NCBI GenBank assembly: GCA_038063175.1
Contig: JBBTVP010000019.1
Location: 1-24,041, forward strand
Source: JBBTVP01 sp038063175
GTDB taxonomy: Bacteria; Patescibacteriota; Minisyncoccia; UBA6257; 1-14-0-10-40-38
Length of the DNA: 24,041 nt
Direction of reading: 5' to 3'
The number at the start of each line of letters is the position of its first letter. The stretch's first letter is position 1. The notes under the pieces are model-generated. The model did not search any database, had not been told where the DNA came from, and worked only from the letters and a program-made list of their open reading frames with translations. Shown in pieces: positions 6,019 through 13,221 of this stretch. The position numbers were made by a program, and so were the translations under genes.

Positions 6019-7867
6019 AGAAATATTTTTGGATGGCGGGGAAAATCGCGAGACACCCTATGCCCCGCTTCCCGCTTCGCGCGGTGCTTTTTTCCTTGTG
6101 GCGGGTGTCGCCACGCTCCTTGCGGTTGGTATTTTCGGGAAGGTAGGTTTTTTGAACGTGGTTCGCGGGGCGTTCTACGAAGTACGTGCCTCGGCGAACG
6201 TGAGTCGGGAAATCAATCTTCCCAGCTACCGGTCTGTCATCCTCGACCGGTACGGCGAGGTTATTGCTGAAAACGAGGGTTCGGCGAGTATTTTTTTGAA
6301 TGTTTCTACTTTTTTATTAGCTAATCCAGAGCGACGTGCATCGATCAGTGAAAAGATCACCGATATCTTACGTCTTGAATCAGCCGAGTTCGATCGCCTC
6401 ATTGGAGAAGCTGATCTTGTAAAAAATAACTGGGTGCCACTCGCGCGAGATGTGAGCTCCGGAGAAGTGATCGCGGTAAAGGCGCTCAACGAGCCAGCGA
6501 TTCAAATTGTGGATGATTACCGTCGTATCTATCGCGAAGGGCGCGCATTCGCGCATGTGGTCGGGTACACGGGCATTGGAGAGGGAAATAGCGTGGTTGG
6601 CAAATCTGGAATCGAACTCGAATATGATGAAGAAATTCGCGGAAAAGACGGACGGTACATCTTCTTTGAAGATGCTTCAGGGACGATCGTTGGAAACCGA
6701 ATTGTGTCACCTCCCGAACCCGGGAAACCATTCGAGACCACCATTGATGCGGATTTGCAGCGATTTTTCTACCACCGTCTCACCGAAGCGCTCGCGTCGC
6801 TCGGGCGTGATGCCGGATTGGGAATTGCCCTGCAGCCAAAGACGGGAGAGGTACTCGCACTCGTTTCAGTTCCGAGTTTTGATGCGAATGTATTCGTTGA
6901 CCGGAAACGCGCTCCGGAACGCGCAGAGATTTTAAATAACCCAGGGCAACCGCTCTTCAATCGTGCGATCTCTGGCGCCTACAGCCCGGGTTCAACATTT
7001 AAGCCAGTGGTGGCACTTGCGGCGCTCCGCGAGAACATACTGAATTCGGGAACCGCGATTTTTTCAGACGGCGCGCTCGAAATTCCAAACCCTTACTTTC
7101 CCGACCTTCCGTCGGTCTTTCTCGACTGGAAGGCGCATGGCTGGGTGAATCTTGCCGGCGCCCTTGCCCGTTCTAGCAACATCTATTTTTATCTTGCGGG
7201 GGGAGGAATCCCACGGGGTCTTCAGCCAATCGATCTCGTACTCGGTACGTTCGATCGCGGGGGACTTGGCGCTCAGAAAATTATGGAGTACGCGGCGCGC
7301 CTCGGTTTCGGATCGAAAACAGGGATCGATTTGCCCGCAGAAGGAGAGAGCTTTCTTCCTACTCCCGATGAACGAGAAACGCGTTCGGGAGAAGCGTGGA
7401 GAGTGGGAGACACCTACAACGTTTCAATCGGACAAGGAGATCTTTCGGTAACGCCGATACAGCTTGTAAGTTTTATAGCAGGACTTGGGAATGGTGGAGT
7501 GATAAACCGGCCATCGATTCGGAAGGGAAGCACGGTGACTCCTATTGCCGATTTCTCCGATTGGCAAGGAGAAATTAAGGAAGTGCAGAAAGGCCTCGAA
7601 GATGCAGTTCGTGAACCGTATGGTTCGTCTCACATGCTTTCAAATCTTCCGATCTCGGTTGCCGGAAAAACGGGAACTCCGCAGATTGCGAATAAGCGCC
7701 GAGTGAATGCATTTTTTATGGGTTACGCTCCGACGGATGATCCAGAGATAGCAATTCTTGTTGCAGTTGAGAACGCGCGCGAAGGAAGTTTAAATACGCT
7801 TCCCATCGCTAGAGATGTGTTCCAGTGGTACTATGAGCATAGGATGGCGGGTACGAATGTACAATAG
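5990..7867 (+). CDS. mrdA: Penicillin-binding protein 2 (elongasome transpeptidase)
   Basis: Class B PBP, 625 aa, which cross-links peptidoglycan in lateral wall growth. Seen: a cytoplasmic tail, one transmembrane helix (about 30-52), the dimerisation/pedestal domain with RSVILDRYGEVIAEN, then the transpeptidase domain with active-site S335-T-F-K338 (SPGSTFKP), S395-S-N397 and K560-T-G562 (AGKTGTPQ). All three catalytic motifs are intact. The gene start lies inside the mreD end, 29 bp of overlap. A RodA/FtsW glycosyltransferase, the usual partner, is not encoded next to it in this window. Position in the mre cluster favours PBP2 over the septal PBP3. Confidence 0.93.
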   Translation: MKRNSELHVEEIFLDGGENRETPYAPLPASRGAFFLVAGVATLLAVGIFGKVGFLNVVRGAFYEVRASANVSREINLPSYRSVILDRYGEVIAENEGSASIFLNVSTFLLANPERRASISEKITDILRLESAEFDRLIGEADLVKNNWVPLARDVSSGEVIAVKALNEPAIQIVDDYRRIYREGRAFAHVVGYTGIGEGNSVVGKSGIELEYDEEIRGKDGRYIFFEDASGTIVGNRIVSPPEPGKPFETTIDADLQRFFYHRLTEALASLGRDAGLGIALQPKTGEVLALVSVPSFDANVFVDRKRAPERAEILNNPGQPLFNRAISGAYSPGSTFKPVVALAALRENILNSGTAIFSDGALEIPNPYFPDLPSVFLDWKAHGWVNLAGALARSSNIYFYLAGGGIPRGLQPIDLVLGTFDRGGLGAQKIMEYAARLGFGSKTGIDLPAEGESFLPTPDERETRSGEAWRVGDTYNVSIGQGDLSVTPIQLVSFIAGLGNGGVINRPSIRKGSTVTPIADFSDWQGEIKEVQKGLEDAVREPYGSSHMLSNLPISVAGKTGTPQIANKRRVNAFFMGYAPTDDPEIAILVAVENAREGSLNTLPIARDVFQWYYEHRMAGTNVQ

Positions 7868-7925
7868 ACAATGAACGATAGCCAATTACTCACAGAAGAA
7901 ATACAAAATTTTTATGATACTTTGT

Positions 7926-7949
7926 ATTGTAAATTGTAAATTGTAAATT
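7926..7949. repeat. Heptamer tandem repeat (ATTGTAA)x3.4
   Basis: Three full copies plus three bases of the 7-mer ATTGTAA lie in the 89-bp gap between mrdA and galT. An 8-bp inverted repeat ACAAAATT (7903-7910) / AATTTTGT (7946-7953) also brackets part of the gap and would fold upstream of the galT start. Other heptamer arrays occur inside secA. Confidence 0.9.
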
Positions 7950-7956
7950 TTGTTTC

Positions 7957-8949
7957 ATGGAATTCTCCCAGCTTCGCAAAGATCTTGTTTCTGGCGATTG
8001 GATCGTTATTGCACCGAAGCGCGCCGCACGCCCCCATGGCTTCAAGGAACGGGGGATTCGAGAGAAAGCTCCGGTCCGCGGATGCATTTTTGAAAACCCC
8101 CGTGCCATGGGTTACGCAGAGCCCATCATTGAAGTTTCTGACCGGAAGGGATGGTCGCTCGTCGTGATCGAAAATAAATTTCCCGCATTCGTGCATCGCG
8201 ACGTGTGTACCACGATTGGGAAGCGTGGCCCGTATTCGATCGCCGATGGCGTCGGTCACCATGATCTCGTCATCACTCGGAGCCATACCCAAGACTTCCC
8301 TGATCTCTCCGCGAAAAATGCGAACGCCGTATTTCGGGCGTTTCAGGATCGCTACCTCATGCTCATGAACGATGAGTGTCTTTCCTATATTTCTATATTC
8401 CACAATTGGGGACCGAAAGCAGGGGCATCGGTGTTTCATCCTCACTACCAGATCATTGCGATTCCGGTCGTGCCTCCGGATTTTGACCATTCACTGCGCG
8501 GTTCGCGGGAATTCTCGGCGCAACATCAGACGTGTGTGCATTGCACGATGATTAGCTGGGAGCGAAAAGAAAAGAGCCGGGTTATTTTCGAAAATCGTGG
8601 CGCAATCGCGTTTACACCATTCGTGTCGCGAACTGCGTTCGAAGTAAGAGTATTTCCGAAGCGGCACGTTCCATTTTTCGAAAATACCGAGGAGCGAGAT
8701 CTTGCTGACGTCGTGGCTGCGCTCCAGGCGTCGCTCCGCATGATTAAGAAGGGGCTTGGGGATCCTGACTATAACTTTTTTATTCACACGGCGCCGATGC
8801 GGAAGAAACACAAGTACGAACATTACCACTGGCATATCGAAATTCTGCCCCGGATCACGATTCCCGCAGGTTTTGAACAAGGAACCGGCATTGAAATTAA
8901 TCCGGTAGATCCGGATCAGGCGGCGGCATTATTTCGTAGGGTTCGATGA
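7957..8949 (+). CDS. galT: Galactose-1-phosphate uridylyltransferase family (HIT-like)
   Basis: Transfers a nucleotidyl group between a sugar phosphate and a UDP-sugar through a covalent histidine intermediate. Of 330 aa: N-terminal FSQLRKDLVSGDWIVIAPKRAARP typical of GalT; active-site HPH triad motif (His161-Pro-His163 in VFHPHYQI); C-terminal HYHWHIEILPR, the second histidine cluster of the HIT fold. The N-terminal zinc motif CPFC is reduced to CIFENP, while CVHC appears near 193-196, so metal binding is uncertain. Substrate could be galactose-1-P or another hexose-1-P (ADP-glucose phosphorylase-like enzymes share these motifs). It precedes a transporter-like protein by 10 bp. Confidence 0.85.
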   Translation: MEFSQLRKDLVSGDWIVIAPKRAARPHGFKERGIREKAPVRGCIFENPRAMGYAEPIIEVSDRKGWSLVVIENKFPAFVHRDVCTTIGKRGPYSIADGVGHHDLVITRSHTQDFPDLSAKNANAVFRAFQDRYLMLMNDECLSYISIFHNWGPKAGASVFHPHYQIIAIPVVPPDFDHSLRGSREFSAQHQTCVHCTMISWERKEKSRVIFENRGAIAFTPFVSRTAFEVRVFPKRHVPFFENTEERDLADVVAALQASLRMIKKGLGDPDYNFFIHTAPMRKKHKYEHYHWHIEILPRITIPAGFEQGTGIEINPVDPDQAAALFRRVR

Positions 8950-8959
8950 ATCAATCCCC

Positions 8960-9460
8960 ATGCGTGAAGCAATAACCACGATACTTCTTGCGATGTCGCC
9001 CACACTCGAAGCGCACGGGGCGATCGTTGCGGCATCCGGTCTTTTCAAATTTTCACCGGTCAAGACATATGTTCTCACGCTCCTTGGAAGCGGCGGAATC
9101 GTGATTCCACTCCTTATCCTCTGGCATAAAATTGCAGAAACACTCATGGCTCGTTTCTATCTTGTGAATCGCTTTCTTACTTGGCTTTTTAGCTACACGA
9201 AGCGGAAACACATTCATCACTTCGCCATGTTCGGCGAACTAGATGAAAGTTCCCGTCGTGCAGCTCTTTGGAAATCCGTTGCGCTTTATATCTTTGTTGC
9301 AATACCAGGTCCTTTCACTGGCGTGTGGGCAGGATCCGTTGCGGCGTTCGTATTTGGCATTCCTTTTTGGCATGCTGCCGTGGCGCTTATCCTGGGAGCA
9401 GCGACGGTTGCGGCGATCGACCTCGCTGTGTTGGCCGGGTTCCTAAAATTAATCGGATAA
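8960..9460 (+). CDS. Putative small multi-drug export family membrane protein
   Basis: A 166-aa protein with four or five hydrophobic segments (about 3-20, 36-56, 88-108, 110-160). The pattern SPTLEAHGAIVAASG near the N-terminus and VAIPGPFTGVWAGSVAAFVFGI in the middle matches the Sm_multidrug_ex family (PF06695), whose function is not firmly established despite its name. A basic cytoplasmic loop RFLTWLFSYTKRKHIHHF lies between helices. It starts 10 bp after galT; the ATG at 8946 that overlaps the galT stop is out of frame. The stop is followed after one base by the duplicated tpiA-like start. Confidence 0.72.
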   Translation: MREAITTILLAMSPTLEAHGAIVAASGLFKFSPVKTYVLTLLGSGGIVIPLLILWHKIAETLMARFYLVNRFLTWLFSYTKRKHIHHFAMFGELDESSRRAALWKSVALYIFVAIPGPFTGVWAGSVAAFVFGIPFWHAAVALILGAATVAAIDLAVLAGFLKLIG

Positions 9461-9461
9461 C

Positions 9462-9656
9462 ATGAGCAAATTAATTATCGCAAATTGTCCCGCAACTGCC
9501 CGCGAGAGCTTGAGCGGAAGCATGTTGCGTGATCCCGTCTATCTTCGAACTCAAGCATTGTTAGAATTTGGACGGTGGGCAAGCGGGATCTACGCACCTC
9601 TAATCTCACCTGCGCGGCGGGTTCGAAGATGTGCGGGAGAAAATGAACTACTATGA
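9462..9656 (+). CDS. 64-aa leader ORF carrying a copy of the tpiA start
   Basis: The first 26 bases match the first 26 bases of tpiA (9653) at 24 positions and encode the same MSKLIIAN; the two differences are synonymous (AGC/AGT, GCA/GCG). After that the sequence is unrelated to any triosephosphate isomerase. The ORF stop TGA overlaps the tpiA ATG (ATGA), so if translated it would couple to tpiA. Its start lies one base after the preceding gene stop, which looks like the ancestral tpiA position. It may be a leader peptide, or the scar of an insertion of about 165 bp flanked by a direct repeat. The remaining codons show no recognised protein, so functional coding is uncertain. Confidence 0.4.
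   Translation: MSKLIIANCPATARESLSGSMLRDPVYLRTQALLEFGRWASGIYAPLISPARRVRRCAGENELL
9533..9638 (+). promoter_or_regulatory. Potential structured RNA upstream of tpiA
   Basis: ATCTTCGAAC (9541-9550) is the exact reverse complement of GTTCGAAGAT (9621-9630), extended after a 3x3 internal loop by TCCCG/CGGGA (9533-9537 with 9634-9638). Inside, TTAGA (9561-9565) can pair with TCTAA (9599-9603) and GGTG with CACC. The closed structure ends about 15 nt before the tpiA ATG and includes the GGGAG that is its only Shine-Dalgarno candidate. Confidence 0.4.
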
Positions 9657-10384
9657 GTAAATTAATTATCGCGAATTGGAAAATGAACCCCGCTTCACTC
9701 GATGAAGCCGTTTCGCTCGCGAAGGTCGCGGACGTAAAAGAGCTCGTGATCGCTCCGCCGTTTCCATTCCTTGGTCCAATTTCGAACGTCCTCCGGAGAG
9801 CATCTCTCGGAGCCCAGGATCTTTCTTCGGAAGACGAAGGTCCTTTTACTGGCCAGGTTTCTGCGTCACAGCTTGGTGAATTTGGCGTTAAATATGTGAT
9901 CGTAGGACATTCCGAACGGCGTCGCCATCTCGGTGAAACCGATGAAATGGTGGCGAGGAAGCTCGCGGCAACACTCAAGCACCGCATGATTCCTATTCTT
10001 TGTGTCGGCGAAACCCGCGAGGAGCGTACGAGCGGAGTGAAGGAATCGGTTGTCGAACGGCAACTCAAAATTGGCTTGTCGCTCGCGAGGGGTGCCCAGC
10101 GAATTATCATTGCCTATGAACCGCTTTGGGCAATCAGTTCTACCTCCGGCGGTCAGGCAGATACTGCGGAAGATACGGTCGAAATGGTCCGGTTTATGAG
10201 AGGCGTACTTGAAGCATCCGGGCATATCGCCGGGAAAGAGATTATTTACGGCGGGTCAGTAAATTCAAAAAATGTGGATGAATTCCTCACTCACGAGGAA
10301 ATTGCTGGCGCCCTGGTCGGGGCCGCGAGCTTAAAAAAAGAAGAAATTAAAAAAATTATAAAATCAGCAGCAAGTCATGAGTAA
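9653..10384 (+). CDS. tpiA: Triosephosphate isomerase
   Basis: Interconverts dihydroxyacetone phosphate and glyceraldehyde-3-phosphate in glycolysis. Of 243 aa, close to the usual 250: NWKMN with Lys10, GHSERR with electrophile His86, AYEPLWAI with catalytic Glu156, and the phosphate-binding GGSVN near 200. The flexible loop 6, usually WAIGTGK, reads WAISSTSG here, a noticeable departure though the catalytic Glu is intact. The start ATG overlaps the stop of the leader ORF, and the end overlaps the SIMPL gene by 8 bp, so translation appears coupled on both sides. Confidence 0.96.
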   Translation: MSKLIIANWKMNPASLDEAVSLAKVADVKELVIAPPFPFLGPISNVLRRASLGAQDLSSEDEGPFTGQVSASQLGEFGVKYVIVGHSERRRHLGETDEMVARKLAATLKHRMIPILCVGETREERTSGVKESVVERQLKIGLSLARGAQRIIIAYEPLWAISSTSGGQADTAEDTVEMVRFMRGVLEASGHIAGKEIIYGGSVNSKNVDEFLTHEEIAGALVGAASLKKEEIKKIIKSAASHE

Positions 10385-11165
10385 CCAATTTAGCGAAACA
10401 GTCGGATCAAAAGCATTTTTTTGGGGAGTCTTAAACCTTATTCTCCTTGCGGTCGGCATCATCATCTGGAAAATTCTCATCCTCGGACTTCCTGTCCTTC
10501 CGGAGCGTGCTACCATCACCGTTTCCGGAGAGGGAGAATCGGTTGCGATTCCGGACATCACGAGAATTTCATTTTCGGTTGTGACCGAAGGAAAGGATCC
10601 AGCAACGATTCAGAAGGAAAATATACAGAAGATGAATGCGGCGATTGAATTTGTGAAGGAGCAGGGTGTCGCGAAGGAAGACATAAAAACCGCAAACTAC
10701 AGTCTCTACCCGAGATACGACTACATCCGACAAAGCAATGAATATCTCTACCCAGGAGGGAAGCAGGTGCTCGTGGGGTACACCATTACCCAAACGGTGA
10801 ATGTAAAAATCCGCGATGCGGAAAAAGTTTCGCCGATTCTTGCTGCATTTCCTTCGAAAGGTATCAACCAAATCGAAAATGTTTCATTCGAAGTTGATGA
10901 GCCAGAGACGTATTTGAATTTAGCGCGTGAAGAGGCATTCGAAAAAGCCCGCGCGAAAGCGGATGCCATGGCTTCCGCAAACGGAGTAAGGGTGCGCCGG
11001 GTGGTAACGTTTTCTGAATCGACTGGAGGAGGATACCCCATATTCTTTAAGGAAGCGGCGTATGGCTTGGGCGGGGCAACCGATGTAGCACCTGTCCCTC
11101 CGCAGATTGAACCAGGGAGTCAGGATATTAGCGTGAATGTTTCGGTGACGTACGAGATTCGATAG
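10377..11165 (+). CDS. SIMPL-domain (DUF541) membrane-anchored protein
   Basis: Periplasmic or extracytoplasmic protein of 262 aa. An N-terminal transmembrane anchor (about 12-38) is followed by the SIMPL domain: ATITVSGEGESVAIPDITRISFSV is the typical entry strand, then EFVKEQGVAKEDIKTANYSLYPRYDY and the conserved LAREEAFEKARAKADAMASANGVRVRRVVTFSES helix-strand. Homologues (YggE, BP26) have been linked to stress resistance and channel-like oligomers, but the activity is not settled. It overlaps the tpiA end by 8 bp. A new promoter begins 3 bp after its stop. Confidence 0.88.
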   Translation: MSNQFSETVGSKAFFWGVLNLILLAVGIIIWKILILGLPVLPERATITVSGEGESVAIPDITRISFSVVTEGKDPATIQKENIQKMNAAIEFVKEQGVAKEDIKTANYSLYPRYDYIRQSNEYLYPGGKQVLVGYTITQTVNVKIRDAEKVSPILAAFPSKGINQIENVSFEVDEPETYLNLAREEAFEKARAKADAMASANGVRVRRVVTFSESTGGGYPIFFKEAAYGLGGATDVAPVPPQIEPGSQDISVNVSVTYEIR

Positions 11166-11168
11166 TAC

Positions 11169-11197
11169 TTGATTTTCTCGAAGTTCTAGGGTATAAT
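11169..11197 (+). promoter_or_regulatory. Promoter in the 11.2-kb gap
   Basis: TTGATT (11169-11174), 17-nt spacer, TATAAT (11192-11197). It begins right after the SIMPL stop codon and points into a non-coding stretch, with a predicted start near 11204. Confidence 0.7.
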
Positions 11198-11203
11198 CCC
11201 GGG

Positions 11204-11333
11204 AGAGTGAGTGTGAGTGTTCCTCGGCGACGATATCGATCGAGGAATGCCTGTCCGCCGAAGCCTTGTGCGAAGGCGGGTCAGTCAATCTATTTGTGGC
11301 TAAAAGCCCCGCGCAAGCGGGGCTTTTGGTTTT
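11204..11333 (+). ncRNA. Putative small structured RNA (about 130 nt)
   Basis: Bounded by a good promoter and a strong intrinsic terminator with no convincing coding frame between. Foldable elements: TTCCTCG (11220-11226) with CGAGGAA (11241-11247), 7 bp; CTG-CCGCC (11251-11259) with GGCGG-CAG (11275-11285 region); and the terminator stem. I do not recognise it as 6S, SRP, tmRNA or RNase P RNA. A GTG at 11213 with GGGAG 7 nt upstream could open a short frame, but it runs through the terminator and reads like random sequence. It could also be just a 5' leader ending in an attenuator. Confidence 0.4.
11302..11333 (+). terminator. Intrinsic terminator
   Basis: AAAAGCCCCGC (11302-11312) pairs perfectly with GCGGGGCTTTT (11317-11327) around a GCAA tetraloop, followed by GGTTTT. 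A textbook intrinsic terminator; because the stem starts with four A, it could also work on the minus strand. Confidence 0.9.
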
Positions 11334-11399
11334 CAAGCATTTCGAGGATGCAAAAAGTCAATTTTATGAAAGAAAGCGTTCTTTTTTCTTATTTCTTTG

Positions 11400-11408
11400 T
11401 GCTACAAT
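11400..11408 (+). promoter_or_regulatory. Possible extended -10 promoter
   Basis: TGCTACAAT at 11400-11408 is an extended -10 (TGn + TACAAT). No good -35 is seen, only a T-rich stretch upstream. Transcription would start near 11415, ten bases before a perfect 18-bp inverted repeat. Confidence 0.35.
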
Positions 11409-11424
11409 TTACGAAGTAAAATCG

Positions 11425-11720
11425 GTCCCCTTGAGGGCTGCATGGACGAGCACTCATTCAACACAAATAGAATTGGAGGTCACCACGTGCAGCCCTCAAG
11501 GGGACTACAACAAGCGAGCACTCATCCGCCAAAGGCGGACAGGTTCAACACAAATAGAATTGTTCCCGATTTGTCCACGAGCGAAGCGAGTGGTCGCAAA
11601 TCGCAATCCGCCCAATCCGCCAACTGGCGGAGGTGGCGGAGAGGTCACCACGTGCAGTCCCACCGGGCAATTCAATCCAATTTTGGTACGGGGCAGGCCA
11701 CGTGCAGCCCTCGAGGCGAC
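11425..11720. repeat. Mosaic of inverted and direct repeats (no gene)
   Basis: This stretch holds interleaved repeats. (1) Perfect 18-bp inverted repeat 11425-11442 / 11488-11505. (2) CGAGCACTCAT at 11447-11457 and 11515-11525, each followed by TTCAACACAAATAGAATTG (11457-11475, 11544-11562). In the second copy a palindrome-containing segment (TCCGCC-AAA-GGCGGA, 11525-11539) is inserted between them. (3) GAGGTCACCACGTGCAG at 11476-11492 and 11641-11657, with a third partial copy CCACGTGCAGCCCTC at 11698-11712. (4) A hairpin GATTTG-CCAC/GTGG-CAAATC (11568-11602). (5) TCCGCC-AACT-GGCGGA (11616-11631). Long ORFs across it mostly translate the repeats and have no ribosome site, so I call no gene. 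Confidence 0.8.
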
Positions 11721-11768
11721 TCACCGAAGTTTGTAACCTTTGTGGAACATTCGTAGTCTTTTGTTCTC

Positions 11769-12707
11769 ATGCTTCAGCGAAACGTTCGGCTTGATCAATA
11801 CGCGCATTGGAAAATCGGCGGCCCCGCCGACTATTTTTGCGAACCGAAAAACGTGGAGGAGCTCATTTCCGCACTCCGGGAGGGGCGCACGCTCGGCATA
11901 CCCATATTTATTCTCGGGGGCGGAACGAATCTTCTCATATCCGACCAAGGATTCCGCGGGCTCGTAATTCGACCCCTGTTCGAAGGAATCCGCTGTGACG
12001 GAACCCAGATCATTGCTGAAGCCGGCGTGTCTATGGAGAAGCTACTTACATTTGCGGCTGCATCTGGTCTTTCCGGGCTCGAGTGGGCGGGGGGACTTCC
12101 GGGAACGTTGGGAGGTGCGATCCGTGGGAACGCAGGAGCATTTGGCGGCGAGATTAAGGATTCAGTGCATAAGGTAGTAAGTATCGATATCGAAGATCAC
12201 GATTTTAAGATGGTGAAGCGTGAAAATACAGAGTGTAGGTTCGGATACCGCACGAGCATTTTTAAAGAGAAGGGGAATGAAGTTGTGATCGAGGCAACGC
12301 TTGTGCTCAAAGCCGGGGAATCGGATGCGATTCGTCTCGCGGGAGAAAGCCGGATCGCATATCGGAAGGAGCGTCATCCTATCGAATTTCCGAATGCGGG
12401 GAGCGTGTTTAAAAATGTTCCGGTCACTTCGATTCCGACCGCACTCAAGGAGTCTCTCGCAAAAGTTATAAAGCAGGATCCATTTCCAGTTGTGCCTGCG
12501 GCGTATCTTATTTCTGAAGCGGGTATGAAGGGGAGCATTGCTGGTGGTGCAAAGGTGTCAGAGAAGCATCCGAATTTCATTGTAAACACGGGAGGGGCAA
12601 CGGCGGCGGATATTGAAACGCTCATCGGGATGGTGAAGGGGAAGGTGAAGGAAAAATTTGGTATAATGCTCGAGGAAGAAATCATGCGGGTAGGGGAATC
12701 CCGTTAG
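11769..12707 (+). CDS. murB: UDP-N-acetylenolpyruvoylglucosamine reductase
   Basis: FAD/NADPH enzyme of peptidoglycan precursor synthesis that reduces the enolpyruvyl group to give UDP-MurNAc. Of 312 aa: FAD-binding segments PIFILGGGTNLLISDQGFRGLVI (about 46-68) and GLPGTLGGAIRGNAGAFGGEI (about 112-132); catalytic-region CRFGYRTSIFK; HPIEFPNAGSVFKN with the catalytic Ser; a C-terminal EKHPNFIVNTGGATAADIETLI segment. Start ATG 11769 gives the usual N-terminus LQRNVRLDQYAHWKIGGPADYF; no clear Shine-Dalgarno. The last codons take part in a 15-bp inverted repeat reaching the hpf start. Confidence 0.95.
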   Translation: MLQRNVRLDQYAHWKIGGPADYFCEPKNVEELISALREGRTLGIPIFILGGGTNLLISDQGFRGLVIRPLFEGIRCDGTQIIAEAGVSMEKLLTFAAASGLSGLEWAGGLPGTLGGAIRGNAGAFGGEIKDSVHKVVSIDIEDHDFKMVKRENTECRFGYRTSIFKEKGNEVVIEATLVLKAGESDAIRLAGESRIAYRKERHPIEFPNAGSVFKNVPVTSIPTALKESLAKVIKQDPFPVVPAAYLISEAGMKGSIAGGAKVSEKHPNFIVNTGGATAADIETLIGMVKGKVKEKFGIMLEEEIMRVGESR

Positions 12708-12819
12708 AAGCAACTGGGCGTTAGCGATAGTTCTTGCATAAACTTTGCCACCACCATGAAAACAAAATTAATTATTCATTTTACGGATGCGCCGGGTCGC
12801 ATCCTGCTTCTAACGGGAT
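12698..12819. repeat. 15-bp inverted repeat joining murB end and hpf start
   Basis: ATCCCGTTAGAAGCA (12698-12712) covers the last murB codons and stop; its exact reverse complement (12805-12819) runs into the ATG of hpf. Directly inside the right arm is a second hairpin, GGATGCG (12785-12791) with CGCATCC (12798-12804). In RNA this would bury the hpf start region; in DNA the 15-bp arms around 92 bp look like either a small palindrome-bounded insertion or an invertible segment. The 110-bp gap holds no other gene. Confidence 0.8.
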
Positions 12820-13141
12820 GAAACTACATTTAAAAGCGACGAGCATCGACCTTACGGAACCGCTCAAAATTTATATTGATGAAAAGCTTGGGGGGATTGA
12901 AAAGTTCGTCGAGCGGTGGGATATGGAAGGTGCGGTAGAAATTTGGATTGAAGTTGGACGAACGACTCGGCACCACAAGAAGGGGGATGTGTTTCGAGCA
13001 GAAGCCGATCTCCGTCTTCCGGGTAAGGTGTTGCGCGCGGAAGAGGAAGACTTCGATCTCCGTGTTGCAATTGATCGAGTTCGCGACAAATTGAAGCGGG
13101 AAATTGAGCGCTACAAGGAAGTGCAGGATGAACATAGGTAG
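12818..13141 (+). CDS. hpf: Ribosome hibernation/stability factor (HPF/RaiA family)
   Basis: Short-form hibernation factor of 107 aa that binds the decoding region of the 30S subunit in resting cells. Seen: MKLHLKATSIDLTEPLKIYIDEKLGGIEKF, EIWIEVGRTTRHHKKGDVFRAE and the end DLRVAIDRVRDKLKREIERYKE, giving the beta-alpha-beta-beta-beta-alpha pattern. The C-terminal dimerisation domain of long HPF is absent. The start ATG 12818 matches the family N-terminus; an upstream in-frame extension to 12734 crosses the inverted repeat and is unlikely. The start codon is inside the right arm of that repeat, suggesting structure-controlled translation. Confidence 0.88.
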   Translation: MKLHLKATSIDLTEPLKIYIDEKLGGIEKFVERWDMEGAVEIWIEVGRTTRHHKKGDVFRAEADLRLPGKVLRAEEEDFDLRVAIDRVRDKLKREIERYKEVQDEHR

Positions 13142-13221
13142 ATCCCATAGGTCCTCATTCGTTTTTTTGGCGTTTTTAAGCTAGAATAAAGCGGCCCTTT
13201 AATCATGGGCAATGCTTATTT

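Noticed and set aside
7926..7949. Heptamer array as a CRISPR
   Set aside because: Unit of 7 bases with no spacers and no cas genes.
9475..10110. 211-aa minus-strand ORF over the leader region and tpiA
   Set aside because: Mostly antisense of tpiA; no ribosome site or domain.
11266..11736. ORFs of 156 and 119 aa across the repeat mosaic
   Set aside because: They translate the DNA repeats (STQIEL, EVTTCSP and similar), lack ribosome sites, and one runs through the intrinsic terminator.
12734..12817. N-terminal extension of hpf
   Set aside because: In frame but crosses the inverted repeat and has no family similarity; the family start is at 12818.
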